Below, piece after piece: positions 1 to 9,240 of a stretch of 64,000 nucleotides of DNA. The stretch is taken from NCBI GenBank assembly GCA_025454915.1, contig JALONN010000008.1, forward strand, positions 186,001-250,000, read 5' to 3'. The notes under the pieces are model-generated. The model did no database searches, had not been told where the DNA came from, and saw only the letters and a list, made by a program, of their open reading frames with translations. A program made the position numbers and the translations under genes. The DNA is from Raineya sp. Lineage in GTDB: Bacteria; Bacteroidota; Bacteroidia; Cytophagales; Thermonemataceae. The first letter of the stretch is position 1; every line of letters begins with the position of its first letter.

Positions 1-294
1 TTCTTCTAATTTGCTATTGGGCAATTTGCTGTCTTCACCATCATATTCAGGATATAATTTCCTGATTTCCTCTTCTGCATTTTCTTCTATGATAGAAGCA
101 TAATGTACACTCAGAGGAAAAAATGCTGCATCAAAAACAACATCTTTGTTTTTGTACTTACCCAAGAAGAAAAAAAATGCAAAGTCTTCATCTTGTTCTT
201 CATCAGGGTTATATACCCAAGTGAGCTTCTGCGACTGCAAAAACTCTTTAATAGCCTTAGGGCTTTCTGTATCAAATTTTACTTTATTTTTCAT
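1..294 (-). CDS. Hypothetical acidic protein, C-terminus cut by window edge
   Basis: An open frame runs leftward from an ATG (complement of 292-294) to the window edge without a stop, giving 98 codons. The visible protein starts MKNKVKFDTES and is rich in Asp and Glu, with a short Phe-rich stretch (AFFFFLG) near residue 45. It has no signal peptide and no motif I recognise. The start is the only ATG at the head of the frame. Nothing that looks like a gene lies between it and the next start at 440, so the two genes are divergent and probably share that AT-rich gap as a promoter region. Function unknown. Confidence 0.65.
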   Translation of the reverse strand, partial: MKNKVKFDTESPKAIKEFLQSQKLTWVYNPDEEQDEDFAFFFFLGKYKNKDVVFDAAFFPLSVHYASIIEENAEEEIRKLYPEYDGEDSKLPNSKLEE

Positions 295-439
295 AAAACA
301 AATATATCATTTTTTAGAATATAGCTCAACTATTTTAGGGAAAATCCTTTGCTTTTCTTTGGTAATCTGATTTCTTATCATTAAATTAAAATCCATACAA
401 CATTACTAAAATCAAATATTTACATTAAACCTTATTTAC

Positions 440-1840
440 ATGAACGTTCGTCTTCGTTTTTTAGGTGCTTCTCAGACTGTTACAGGCTCAAAGTATTTAC
501 TTGAATTAGATGAGTATAAAGTTTTAATAGATTGTGGGTTATTTCAAGGAAAAAAAGAATTAAGAGTTCTCAATTGGGATGAGTTTCCGATTGATCCATC
601 TGAAATCAATTGTGTTGTGCTCACACATGCTCATATTGACCATACAGGGTATTTACCCAAATTAGTACGTGAAGGTTTTAAAGGAGATATTCATTGTACA
701 CATCCTACAAGAGATTTGGTTGAAATTCTACTTCTGGATTCAGCCAAACTCCAAGAAGAAGAAGCTGAATATGCAAGTAAAAAAGGGTATTCTAAACACG
801 AAAAGCCCAAACCTCTTTACACAGTTGAAGATGCAGAAAGTGTATTTCCTCTTATTAAAAGTTATAATTTTGCAGAAGTTATAACCATTAGTAACGAACT
901 AAAAATCAGGTTTCAGAGGGCAGGACACATTTTAGGAGCTGCTATTGTAGAAGTTTTTGTAAGAGGAGATAACACTTCTAAAAAAATAGTATTTTCGGGT
1001 GATTTGGGCAGATATGTTGACCCTATTATGCCTCCACCTCTAAGCATCAAAGATGCTGATATTCTGCTTGTTGAATCTACGTATGGAAACAGAGATAATA
1101 TTGATACCTCTCCTGAGAAAGAACTGGGTAGAATTATCAGACATACCATAGAAACAGGTTGTTTGCTGATACCAGCTTTTAGTGTAGGGCGTACACAAAC
1201 AGTCTTGTATTACCTTACTCGTCTGCTTAATAAGAAAGAAATTCCGAATGTGCCTATCTACATTGACAGCCCAATGGCGATAGATGTTACAGAACTCTAT
1301 CGAAAGTATGAAGACTGTCACTCTCTTTCAGGAAATATCTTTCAAAATGGACAAAATTTCTTAGACCATCCCAATATTCATTATTTTCAAACACAAGATC
1401 AGTCCATAGCCCTCAATCAAATCAATAAAAAGGCTATTATTATTTCGGCAAGTGGTATGATAACAGGAGGGCGTATTTTACACCATTTGTATAACCGATT
1501 GCCAAGACCAGAGGACACTGTTTTATTTGTTGGATATCAGTCAGAAGGGACCCGTGGTCGTGATTTGCTGGAAGGAGCAACGTCAGTGAAAATATTTGGT
1601 GTACCTGTAACTGTAGCTGCCAATATTGAGTCTGTGGCAGGGCTTTCGGCTCACGCTGACCAAGATGAGTTGCTTCGCTGGCTTTCTGGTTTCCAAGATC
1701 CTCCCAAAATGACTTTTGTAGTACATGGCGAAAAAGAGTCATCTGAGGTGCTAGCTTCACTCATCAAGGATAAAATGGAGTGGCACAATGTGATTGTTCC
1801 AGAATACTTGGAGTCAGTGGTGTTATTTAAAGGAATTTGA
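440..1840 (+). CDS. Beta-CASP metallo-beta-lactamase RNA exonuclease-like protein
   Basis: The 466-residue protein has the metallo-beta-lactamase zinc motif HAHIDH (H63, H65, D67, H68), a further GH in RAGHILGA near 163 and SGDLG near 187. Beta-CASP features follow: PAFSVGRTQT near 243, SASGMITGGR near 335 and SAHADQ near 405. The family (YSH1/CPSF-73-like, bacterial type) holds zinc-dependent endo/exoribonucleases acting in the cytoplasm, often annotated as mRNA 3'-end processing exonucleases. Length is normal and all metal ligands look intact. It stands alone, followed by a tRNA on the opposite strand. RNA as the substrate is a family-level inference; a DNA or small-molecule substrate is less likely. 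Confidence 0.9.
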   Translation: MNVRLRFLGASQTVTGSKYLLELDEYKVLIDCGLFQGKKELRVLNWDEFPIDPSEINCVVLTHAHIDHTGYLPKLVREGFKGDIHCTHPTRDLVEILLLDSAKLQEEEAEYASKKGYSKHEKPKPLYTVEDAESVFPLIKSYNFAEVITISNELKIRFQRAGHILGAAIVEVFVRGDNTSKKIVFSGDLGRYVDPIMPPPLSIKDADILLVESTYGNRDNIDTSPEKELGRIIRHTIETGCLLIPAFSVGRTQTVLYYLTRLLNKKEIPNVPIYIDSPMAIDVTELYRKYEDCHSLSGNIFQNGQNFLDHPNIHYFQTQDQSIALNQINKKAIIISASGMITGGRILHHLYNRLPRPEDTVLFVGYQSEGTRGRDLLEGATSVKIFGVPVTVAANIESVAGLSAHADQDELLRWLSGFQDPPKMTFVVHGEKESSEVLASLIKDKMEWHNVIVPEYLESVVLFKGI

Positions 1841-1870
1841 AAGAAATAATGTATAAGATAAAAAACAAAA

Positions 1871-1898
1871 AAAGCTCTTACATTTCTGTAAGAGCTTT
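1871..1898 (-). terminator. Rho-independent terminator, mainly for tRNA-Thr
   Basis: A perfect 11-bp stem (1871-1881 with 1888-1898) closes a 6-nt loop. The T-rich run follows on the minus strand side (complement of the A-run before 1871), so it best serves the leftward tRNA-Thr transcript. It also lies 30 bp past the stop of the rightward gene and may work both ways. Confidence 0.75.
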
Positions 1899-1906
1899 GA
1901 CTTTTG

Positions 1907-1979
<73 letters not shown>

Positions 1980-2064
1980 GTCGTTTAAAGTGATGCAAAG
2001 GTAAGCAAAGTTTAGATACCTGCAAATTTTTTTCTAACTTTTTTTAAAAAAAATCTAAAAAAAA

Positions 2065-2094
2065 ATTGAATAAATCTGGAAATGCTTAATTTTG
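2065..2094 (+). promoter_or_regulatory. Putative Bacteroidota-type promoter of asnS
   Basis: A -7 element TAATTTTG (2087-2094) fits TAnnTTTG. It is preceded 18 bp upstream by ATTG (2065-2068), three of four bases of the -33 TTTG. It lies 57 bp before the asnS start. Assigned from consensus only. Confidence 0.45.
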
Positions 2095-2150
2095 AGGCGT
2101 ATTTGTTAAAACAAATATTCCAGCATTTATAATTTAAAATTTAATATTTT

Positions 2151-3584
2151 ATGAAGCAAACTATTAAAGATTTACTACAAGTGGTAGTACAAGACCAAGA
2201 GGTAACTGTAAAAGGTTGGGTAAAAAACCGTAGAGGAAGTAAAAATGTGGCATTCGTTTCGATGAATGATGGTTCTTGTGCAAATAATATTCAGATTGTA
2301 GTAGATTTTAATAATATTCCTGAAGAAACTTTTAAGAATATCACAGTTGGTGCTTGTTTATGTGTAAAAGGGCAGTTAAAAAAATCAGAAGGACAAGGAC
2401 AAGACAGAGAAGTTGTGGCTGAGAGTGTGGAAATTTATGGATTGGCAAATGATAAATATCCTTTTCAACCTAAATTCCATAGTTTAGAGTTTATCAGAGA
2501 TAATGCTCATTTACGCAGTCGTACAGCAACTTTTAGTTCTATTTTCAGAATACGTCATGCTTTGGCGTATGCTGTACACAAATATTACAACGATAATGGG
2601 TTCTATTATGTACATACACCTATCATCACAGCTTCTGATGCAGAAGGTGCTGGTGAAATGTTTAGAGTAACCACACTCGATTTACATAAACTACCCAAAA
2701 CAGAAACAGGTGAAATAGACTTTAAAGAAGATTTCTTTGGCAGAGCTACAAATTTAACTGTTTCAGGACAATTGGAAGGCGAATTGATGGCAATGGGCTT
2801 GGGTAAAATCTATACTTTTGGACCAACTTTCAGAGCCGAAAACTCCAATACAACTCGTCACCTTGCAGAATTCTGGATGATTGAACCCGAAATGGCTTTC
2901 TATGAGCTAGAAGATAATATGGATTTGGCAGAAGATTTCGTGAAATATGTAATTCGTTATGCATTAGATAATTGCAAAGAAGACTTAGACATTTTGGAAA
3001 AACGACTTATTGAAGAAGAAAAAAATAAAAAGCAGGAAGAAAAAAGCCCTATGAATTTGATAGATAAACTCAAGTTTGTAGTAGAAAATAATTTTGAAAG
3101 AATTACATACACAGAAGCTATTGATATTTTACTCAACTCAAATTATCATAAAAAGAAGAAATTCCAATATGAAGTAAAGTGGGGTGTTGATTTACAAAGT
3201 GAACACGAGAGATATTTGGTTGAAAAGCACTTTGAAAAACCTGTAATCCTGACCAATTACCCAAAAGACATCAAATCGTTTTATATGAAACAAAATGATG
3301 ATGGGAAAACAGTAAGAGCGATGGATGTACTTTTCCCTGGGATTGGGGAGATTATTGGAGGCTCTCAGAGAGAAGAAAACTACGAAAAGCTTGAAACACG
3401 TATGAAACAAATGGGTGTACCAACTGATGAGCTTTGGTGGTATCTGGATACTCGTCGTTTTGGTACTGCTCCTCATAGTGGTTTTGGGCTTGGTTTTGAG
3501 CGTTTGGTGCAGTTTGTTACGGGTATGGGTAATATCAGAGACGTAATACCATTCCCTCGTTTTCCGAAAGGAGCAGAGTTTTAA
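2151..3584 (+). CDS. asnS: Asparagine--tRNA ligase
   Basis: The 477-residue protein charges tRNA-Asn with asparagine in the cytoplasm. The N-terminal OB-fold anticodon-binding domain (about 15-110) contains [16 protein letters not shown]. The class II catalytic core follows, with motif 2 around [22 protein letters not shown] and motif 3 in [10 protein letters not shown] near the C-terminus. The protein has the insertion of charged residues ([11 protein letters not shown], about 290) common in bacterial AsnRS. Asn rather than Asp specificity is supported by the overall AsnRS pattern and length (AspRS of the bacterial type is near 590 residues). It is monocistronic, followed by a strong terminator. 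Confidence 0.96.
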   Translation: MKQTIKDLLQVVVQDQEVTVKGWVKNRRGSKNVAFVSMNDGSCANNIQIVVDFNNIPEETFKNITVGACLCVKGQLKKSEGQGQDREVVAESVEIYGLANDKYPFQPKFHSLEFIRDNAHLRSRTATFSSIFRIRHALAYAVHKYYNDNGFYYVHTPIITASDAEGAGEMFRVTTLDLHKLPKTETGEIDFKEDFFGRATNLTVSGQLEGELMAMGLGKIYTFGPTFRAENSNTTRHLAEFWMIEPEMAFYELEDNMDLAEDFVKYVIRYALDNCKEDLDILEKRLIEEEKNKKQEEKSPMNLIDKLKFVVENNFERITYTEAIDILLNSNYHKKKKFQYEVKWGVDLQSEHERYLVEKHFEKPVILTNYPKDIKSFYMKQNDDGKTVRAMDVLFPGIGEIIGGSQREENYEKLETRMKQMGVPTDELWWYLDTRRFGTAPHSGFGLGFERLVQFVTGMGNIRDVIPFPRFPKGAEF

Positions 3585-3599
3585 TGAGAAGAAAATAAG

Positions 3600-3629
3600 G
3601 AGGCGTATTTTTTATATGCCTCTTTTTTT
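3600..3629 (+). terminator. Rho-independent terminator of asnS
   Basis: A 9-bp stem (3600-3608 with 3614-3622, one G-T pair) is followed by a T7 run, 16 bp after the asnS stop. Confidence 0.85.
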
Positions 3630-3666
3630 ATACCTTTACTTTTGCCAAAAATGAACATATATAAAA

Positions 3667-5088
3667 ATGTCTTTTAAGACACATATAACTATATTTATTT
3701 TTTTGTTGTTGAATATTTTGAGAGTGTCAGGGCAAAATGTACCTAATTTGCCTTTCCATTTACATAATTTCAATAACTACTCCCTTTTGAACCCAGCAGC
3801 AGCAGGCTTACCACCTTTGTTTGGTATTCCTGAAGACCCTCTGTTCTTTTTTACACACCACAGGCAACAAATAGGAGCTTTTGATAACGTACCCATATTC
3901 AATTCGTTGAGTTTTAATAAGAATTTTAATGCAGAGGTTGTTACACCAAATTCTTGGGGTGGACATTTGTATAATTTCCAAAGAAGTATTTGGCGAACAA
4001 CAGGAGGATGGCTCTCGTATGCTCGTGAACTCAAAATAAATGCGTTTGGATTACCAGTCAATAGTTTAAGATTAGGACTTGCTTTAGGTGCTGAAAATGA
4101 TGGACTTAATACAGATGACCCTGATATACTTTCAGACCCAGCCATTGTAAATAGAAGAGATAAATTTGCAAGACCTGTGGGACAGTTTGGTTTCTTATAT
4201 GTTTTTGGGGGAAAATCAGGGACAAGCGTTTGGGAATTGGGTGGAGGTTTGCCCAAACTATTCAAATCGTCTCGTTTGGACAACACAGTTTCAGGATTTT
4301 ATCCTATCTCCAATTGGTTTGTATCGATTTCTCGTCAAATTCAAAGCCAAAAAATTCAAAATTGGTATATGAAACCTATGGCAATTTTTCGAACCTTTGA
4401 TAATAAACAGCGTGTATTGGAAATCAATAATATGCTTAATTACTATGAAGGTTTGAGACATCACTGGTTTGGTGGGAGCTGGATACAAGGATATGGATTT
4501 GCTGCTATTGTAGGAACAAAATTTTATAAAACTAAATTTGGGATAAGTTATTCTTATAAATTTAATGCAGAAAAAGCAGGTTTTAATAAAAATCCTGTTC
4601 ATGAAATACAATTGATTTACAATCTAAAAAGGTTATCTAAAATAATTTCAGATACAATTCCGACAAACCAAGAACCAGAAATAGACTCTACAGTTTATGA
4701 TGATGATATGGTAATGGATACGGTATTTGTAGATGATACACTTTCTCTGCCAGAAATAGAAGAACCTGATTTGATTGTACACCCTGATACCCTTACCGAA
4801 CCTACAAGAGTAAAACTTCGCCAAAAGAAATACATCAATTATGTAGTTGTGGGTGCCTTTGTTGTAAAGGGGAATGCAGAAAGGCAAGTACGCCTGCTAA
4901 AAAGGGATAATAATATTGATGCAAAAATACGTTTCAGGAGTGGTTATTATAATGTACATGTACTTGAAACAGAAAGTACAGATGATGCAGAAAAGGTAGC
5001 CATCGAAATGCAGAAACGCCTCAAAGATAAAACAGTCTGGATGCTCTGTGTCCCCAAAAAACCTGATAAACCCGATAAAAAAGAATAG
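3667..5088 (+). CDS. PorP/SprF-family outer membrane protein with C-terminal SPOR-like domain
   Basis: The 473-residue protein begins with a signal peptide (hydrophobic 8-20, cleavage near SGQ at 23). The next part matches the PorP/SprF family of the type IX secretion system, including an early LLNPAAAGLPP, alternating aromatic beta strands and a periodic barrel pattern to about residue 325. A linker rich in Asp, Glu and Thr (330-385) joins it to a basic SPOR-like module (about 388-465, INYVVVGAF..NAERQVRLLK). In T9SS-bearing bacteria PorP/SprF proteins sit in the outer membrane and anchor PorE-type periplasmic proteins that contact peptidoglycan. Here the SPOR-like end may supply the peptidoglycan contact itself. 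Single gene, with its own terminator. Confidence 0.85.
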   Translation: MSFKTHITIFIFLLLNILRVSGQNVPNLPFHLHNFNNYSLLNPAAAGLPPLFGIPEDPLFFFTHHRQQIGAFDNVPIFNSLSFNKNFNAEVVTPNSWGGHLYNFQRSIWRTTGGWLSYARELKINAFGLPVNSLRLGLALGAENDGLNTDDPDILSDPAIVNRRDKFARPVGQFGFLYVFGGKSGTSVWELGGGLPKLFKSSRLDNTVSGFYPISNWFVSISRQIQSQKIQNWYMKPMAIFRTFDNKQRVLEINNMLNYYEGLRHHWFGGSWIQGYGFAAIVGTKFYKTKFGISYSYKFNAEKAGFNKNPVHEIQLIYNLKRLSKIISDTIPTNQEPEIDSTVYDDDMVMDTVFVDDTLSLPEIEEPDLIVHPDTLTEPTRVKLRQKKYINYVVVGAFVVKGNAERQVRLLKRDNNIDAKIRFRSGYYNVHVLETESTDDAEKVAIEMQKRLKDKTVWMLCVPKKPDKPDKKE

Positions 5089-5117
5089 CCGAAATATTCG
5101 GCTATTTTGTTTTTATA
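5084..5117 (+). terminator. Rho-independent terminator of PorP/SprF gene
   Basis: A perfect 10-bp stem (5084-5093 with 5097-5106) with a 3-nt loop overlaps the stop codon and is followed by TTGTTTTTAT. Confidence 0.85.
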
Positions 5118-5186
5118 GAGCAAAGAAATGCAGAATTTTTGCAAATTCTATTTTTTTGTTACCTTTCCATAAAATTCTCTTCAACC

Positions 5187-7526
5187 ATGAAAAGGGCTAT
5201 TCTGCTTATTTTTTCACTTACTTTTTGCTACTTTTCCCAAGCCCAAAACAGGAAGGCTGTTGATAGCCTGATGAAGATTTATCAGACAGCTAAACACGAT
5301 TCTACTAGAATACTTACACTCGTCGAAATAGCTTTTTTATATCATAGAAATAAACCAGATACCTGTATTGCTATTTCTAAACAGGTTATTGAAAAAAGTG
5401 AAAAAATAGACTATCAGAAAGGTAAAAGCCGAGGGCTTAACAGCATGGCAGCAGCCTACCGAGTAAAAAGTAGTTATCAGCAAGCTCTTGAAAATCAGTT
5501 TAAAAGCCTGAAAATAGCTGAAGAAATTAATGATAAACAAGGAGTTAGCAATAATTTTGCTGGTTTGGGTATGATTTATCGTTTGCAAGGAAATTATCCT
5601 TTAGCCCTTGAGTATCAGTTTAAAAGCCTGAAAATAGCCGAAGAGGCTAACCGAAAAATAGAAATGGCAAATGGTTACAACAACATTGGAAATATCTATA
5701 ATATTCAGGGAAATAACGATTTAGCTTTAGAATACTACAAAAAAAGCTTGAAGATACGAGAAGAGATTAACGATAAAATAGGGATTGCTACCAGTTTAGG
5801 GAGCATCAGTATCATTTATAGAAATACTGGAAAATATGAGTTGGCTCTGGAAACCTACCAAAAAAGTCTTAAAATATTTGAAGAACTCAAAGATAAACAG
5901 GGCATTGCCATTGTTTTGGAGCATTTGGGAAATATTTATGATAAACAAGGAAATTATCCGTTGGCATTAGAATATCTATTCAAGAGTTTAAAAGCATGTG
6001 AAGAAATAGGAGATAAAGAGGGTATGACTTATTGTCTAGGAAATATTGCAGGGATTTATCAGAAAACAAAAGAATACGATAAAAGCATAGAATATGCTTC
6101 TAAAGGGCTGGAAATAGCCAAAGAAGTGAAGGCTTTGCCTCAAATTAAATATTTAAGTAAAGCATTGTATGAAGCATATAAACTGAAAGGAAACTTTTCA
6201 GAAGCTCTGGAATTGCATGAACTCTATAAAAAAGTGAATGATAGTATGTTTAATGTGGATAGAGCCAAAGCCATTGCCAATTTAGAATCGAAGGTAGAGT
6301 TGGAAAAAAAGCAGAAAGAAATAGAAATACTGAATAAAGATAGGAAACTACAACAAATAGATGCTGAAAAAGAACGAAATGCAAGATTAGCTCTACAAAA
6401 AGAGTCAGAGGCGAAAGAACTTTGGGCTTTAGCTCAGAAAGAACAAGACCGAAGAAAACAAGATAGTTTGCTCGCTTTAGCTCAAAAAGCAAGTTTGGAG
6501 GCAAGCAGACTCAAAGCCGTTGAGAAACAACTACAGGCGGAAAGCGAAAAAAAACAACTTGAAATTCTAAAAGAAAAAGAAGCCCGAAAATTACAAAGCT
6601 ATATTGTGTATTTAGTGCTTGTAGGTTTTATTTCAGTACTAATTTTTACCTATTTTATTTATCGCTCCAAACAAAAAGAAAAGAAAGCCAAAGAAGAGGT
6701 TTTACATAAGAATGAGGAGATTTCTATGCAAGCCGAAGAGATTCGTAGTCAGCGAGATACCTTAGATATTCAAAGAACAGAACTTATTGAGAAAAATCAG
6801 GAAATATCCATAACACTTGAAAATCTGGCTCAGGTAAATGCTACAAAAGATAAATTGTTTGCTATTATCGGACACGATTTACGTTCGCCAATCAATACCC
6901 TTTTAAGTATGATAAATCTACTTAAAAACGAATACATTAGTCAGGAAGAGTTTACAAAACTTTCAGGAAATCTGAAAAGTAATGTTGAAAATATCCATTT
7001 TACACTCAATAATCTTCTTTCTTGGGCAAATAGTCAGCGAGAGGGCTTGGTTACGAATCCACAAAGTGTTTATATACATACACTTGTAGAAGAAAATATC
7101 CGATTTTTAGAAGAAGTAGCTAAAGCCAAAGATATTCATTTAGAGAACTCTATGGCTGAGAATGTAGTGGTATGGGCTGATAATGAACAAATTAATCTGG
7201 TTATTAGAAACCTGATGAGTAATGCCTTGAAATTTACTCCCAAACATGGTTTGGTGAAAATGCAAGCAATATTGCAAAATGATTTTTATGAAATAGCCAT
7301 TGAAGACAACGGAATGGGGATGAGTCAGGAGCAAATGAACAAACTCTTTCAGGAAACCACACACTTTTCTACCATAGGTACACAAGGCGAAAAGGGTACT
7401 GGTATAGGGTTACTGCTTTGTAAAGAAATGATAGAAGAAAATAATGGAAAAATTTCTGTAGAAAGCCAAGTAGGTAAGGGTACGATATTTCGGGTTTCAT
7501 TGCCTGCTGGGAATAAGCATGTCTAA
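5187..7526 (+). CDS. TPR-repeat sensor histidine kinase
   Basis: I start this protein at the ATG at 5187, which gives a clean signal peptide (MKRAILLIFSLTF..SQAQ); a frame extension to a TTG at 5139 is unconvincing. The 779-residue protein has about seven tetratricopeptide repeats of 40 residues (about 45-320, units such as LALEYQFKSLKIAEE), a charged coiled coil (about 330-470), one transmembrane helix (about 471-492), a second coiled coil, then a HisKA domain with the phosphorylated His in GHDLRSP (H563). The HATPase_c domain has N box NLMSNALKF (about 673), G1 DNGMGM and G2 GTGIGL (about 736). The TPRs face the periplasm. No response regulator lies nearby, so partner and signal are unknown. 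Confidence 0.92.
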   Translation: MKRAILLIFSLTFCYFSQAQNRKAVDSLMKIYQTAKHDSTRILTLVEIAFLYHRNKPDTCIAISKQVIEKSEKIDYQKGKSRGLNSMAAAYRVKSSYQQALENQFKSLKIAEEINDKQGVSNNFAGLGMIYRLQGNYPLALEYQFKSLKIAEEANRKIEMANGYNNIGNIYNIQGNNDLALEYYKKSLKIREEINDKIGIATSLGSISIIYRNTGKYELALETYQKSLKIFEELKDKQGIAIVLEHLGNIYDKQGNYPLALEYLFKSLKACEEIGDKEGMTYCLGNIAGIYQKTKEYDKSIEYASKGLEIAKEVKALPQIKYLSKALYEAYKLKGNFSEALELHELYKKVNDSMFNVDRAKAIANLESKVELEKKQKEIEILNKDRKLQQIDAEKERNARLALQKESEAKELWALAQKEQDRRKQDSLLALAQKASLEASRLKAVEKQLQAESEKKQLEILKEKEARKLQSYIVYLVLVGFISVLIFTYFIYRSKQKEKKAKEEVLHKNEEISMQAEEIRSQRDTLDIQRTELIEKNQEISITLENLAQVNATKDKLFAIIGHDLRSPINTLLSMINLLKNEYISQEEFTKLSGNLKSNVENIHFTLNNLLSWANSQREGLVTNPQSVYIHTLVEENIRFLEEVAKAKDIHLENSMAENVVVWADNEQINLVIRNLMSNALKFTPKHGLVKMQAILQNDFYEIAIEDNGMGMSQEQMNKLFQETTHFSTIGTQGEKGTGIGLLLCKEMIEENNGKISVESQVGKGTIFRVSLPAGNKHV

Positions 7527-7569
7527 GTCTTATTTCACGTTTTTGTCTGGTTATTAGTTTTGATAAAAG

Positions 7570-7602
7570 AAAAAGTAATGTAGAATATCTACATTACTTT
7601 TT
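7570..7602 (+). terminator. Rho-independent terminator of the histidine kinase gene
   Basis: A perfect 15-bp stem (7570-7584 with 7588-7602) with a 3-nt loop ends in five T's, 44 bp after the stop. Confidence 0.8.
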
Positions 7603-7936
7603 GAATCTAGCAAAAATAAAATTTATAATCGTTTTGATTATTTCGATGGCAACCTACGAAATAAAAAATTGCTACGCATCAGGGAATCCCTGATTTTGCA
7701 TTGGTGTAATAAAATAATTTTTTTTAACAAAAAATGATGTGTAAAGTATATTGAGGTACTTTATACGTATCTTATAGAAAAAAAATAGATGTAAGTTTTT
7801 TGTTATTTTATTGTTTTTTTATCAAAATTAAATGTTGCAACATTTAATTGTTCTATATCAAAAGGTATTTATGAAAAAAAATGATTGAAAAATCAAGACG
7901 ATTTTGTTGTAAGACAGGAAAAAGGAATATCAAAAA
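7603..7936. other. Intergenic stretch with tandem hairpins and a perfect palindrome
   Basis: No open frame here looks coding. Two hairpins occur in a row: ATTTCG/CGAAAT (about 7638-7660) and ATCAGGGA/TCCCTGAT (about 7677-7693). A perfect 24-bp palindrome follows (7826-7849, reported separately). The rest is AT-rich and repetitive in T. The function could be a small RNA, a protein-binding site or relics of a mobile sequence; none can be proven here. Confidence 0.4.
7826..7849. repeat. Perfect 24-bp palindrome
   Basis: The two 12-base arms are exact complements with no spacer, centred on GTTGCAAC (7834-7841). The size and perfect symmetry resemble a dimeric regulator operator. It lies about 90 bp before the terminator of the leftward CPBP gene and 300 bp after the kinase gene, so it is at no obvious promoter. 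Confidence 0.6.
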
Positions 7937-7971
7937 TAAAAGCCTCTAAAATTCATATTTAGAGGCTTTTA
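7937..7971 (-). terminator. Rho-independent terminator of the CPBP protease gene
   Basis: A 13-bp stem (7938-7950 with 7958-7970) with a 7-nt loop lies just after the stop of the leftward gene. The minus strand continues with a T-rich run (complement of the A's at 7932-7940). Confidence 0.85.
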
Positions 7972-7974
7972 TAG

Positions 7975-8820
7975 CTACCATTTTTTCTTTATAATTTTAC
8001 CTTCTTTCTTTGCGAAAACATAAAGAATAACACCAATAAGTAATAAGAAGATACCTGTAAAAATAGACTCTTCAATTCCAACAGCTCCTCCTGTTAATAA
8101 CTCAGGTCCATCCCATTTTGATTGAATAATACTTCCCATATTATTTAAACCTGTAAGATTAGAACCATAAAAAGGTTGTGCAAAATTCCAACCCAAATGA
8201 AAGAAAAAGGGTAGCCAAATTCTTTTTGTGTATATAAACAACATAGATGTTGTAAATCCCCAAATCAAAATAAAAAAGACACTAAATGCACTAACATTGG
8301 GGTTAAATAGATGATCTAGCTCAAATAGTGCACCAATAATTAAGGTAGGGTTAGTGCCTAACCAATTTTCACATACTCGTACGATAATACCTCTAACAAA
8401 TAAGTCTTCAATTAAGGCAGCAACCATTAAGAGTCCAAATAATCTGAAAGAATAATGATCAGTTGTAATACCAAGGTATTTATAATAGCCTAAAAAATAC
8501 AAAATGACAATAGATAAAGAAATAGTTAAAAAACCTAAAGCAAATCCTCCAAACATTTCTTTACCTATATATTTGAGGGATAACTCTGATATTTCTCTTT
8601 TATCATAAAAACGAAATAAAAAATAGTACCCAAATAGCAAAACGAGTAAAGAAATGCAATGGATAAATGGGTCAGCAATGCCCTTGTTTTGAATGATACT
8701 GTAAAAAAATGGTTTTGATATGAAATTTTGAACTCCGATAAACAGTAAAAAACAAATACTAATCCCAAGTATAATTTTTATGATAGGAAAATGCAAAACT
8801 TTTTTGATTGAGGTATCCAT
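7975..8820 (-). CDS. CPBP-family intramembrane glutamic protease
   Basis: The 281-residue protein has about eight hydrophobic segments and the motifs of the CPBP (Abi/CAAX protease) family. Motif 1 is normally EExxxR and reads E138-D139-LFV-R143, so the second Glu is Asp. Motif 2 is F166-ELD-H170 (FxxxH). Motif 3 is H208-LGW-N212 (HxxxN). The family acts in the membrane on prenylated or other substrates, and in bacteria is often tied to bacteriocin immunity or maturation. No bacteriocin gene is visible beside it. It sits immediately outside the left end of the mobile element and is probably host DNA, since the tRNA-derived boundary lies upstream of its start. Confidence 0.85.
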   Translation of the reverse strand: MDTSIKKVLHFPIIKIILGISICFLLFIGVQNFISKPFFYSIIQNKGIADPFIHCISLLVLLFGYYFLFRFYDKREISELSLKYIGKEMFGGFALGFLTISLSIVILYFLGYYKYLGITTDHYSFRLFGLLMVAALIEDLFVRGIIVRVCENWLGTNPTLIIGALFELDHLFNPNVSAFSVFFILIWGFTTSMLFIYTKRIWLPFFFHLGWNFAQPFYGSNLTGLNNMGSIIQSKWDGPELLTGGAVGIEESIFTGIFLLLIGVILYVFAKKEGKIIKKKW

Positions 8821-8934
8821 ATTCTTTGATTTGTTAAGTTTTTCGAATTGGACACAATAGATATCAGATTGGTTACAAGATTATTTATATTTATTTTTTG
8901 TAACTATCATTGGATTAGAAGAGGATATATAAAT

Positions 8935-8966
8935 AAAGCCCCTAAACTTTAAGTTTAGAGGCTTTT
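8935..8966 (-). terminator. Stranded original terminator of tRNA-Gln
   Basis: A 13-pair stem (8935-8947 with 8953-8965) is perfect only when transcribed leftward: the single C-A mismatch on the plus strand (8941/8959) becomes a G-U pair on the minus strand. It directly follows the copied tRNA 3' end at 8963-8980. It is therefore best read as the terminator that followed tRNA-Gln before the mobile element inserted. The two features overlap by three bases. Confidence 0.65.
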
Positions 8967-8980
8967 GGTTGCCCGAGCTG
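8963..8980. repeat. Left attachment site (attL), tRNA-Gln 3'-end fragment
   Basis: TTTTGGTTGCCCGAGCTG is identical to 18642-18659. On the minus strand it reads as the last tRNA bases, including the discriminator and CCA end. The match stops abruptly at both ends. The rest of the tRNA is absent here, so this is the duplicated core left by integration. Confidence 0.88.
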
Positions 8981-9240
8981 TTTACTTGTTTACTTTATAA
9001 CTTTTTTTAAAAGTATTTTTTTCTCTAAAATTCCTAAAAAACACCTAAAATTTCATTTACCTAAAGAATATTAATGCAATATATTATCATCTTTCGTAAA
9101 ATTTAGTATGTTTTAAGATAAGTTATTTTTTATAAATATTTTTAAGTTTGGAGAGTTTTTTGCACTAATTAAAATAAAATATTATATTTAAAAATAGATT
9201 AATATTGATTAAATATAAAAATTTTTAAAGTTGTGTTTTA
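8981..9240. other. Element left-end DNA, no gene; possible integrase arm sites
   Basis: This 260-bp AT-rich stretch between attL and the first element gene has no credible open frame. Three copies of CCTAAA(A) start at 9033, 9044 and 9060. An inverted copy (TTTTAGG, 18592-18598) lies near the other end. Such short repeats near both ends could be arm-type integrase binding sites, but the motif is short and AT-rich, so chance is a real alternative. Confidence 0.3.

Noticed and set aside
3777..4286. Leftward 169-residue frame
   Set aside because: Shadow of the PorP/SprF gene, which has clear signal peptide, family motifs and terminator on the other strand.
5139..5186. Upstream start for the histidine kinase
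   Set aside because: The codon is TTG and adds 16 residues before a perfect signal peptide; the ATG at 5187 is preferred. The same logic moved the starts at 22703, 28789, 40620, 48110 and 60658.
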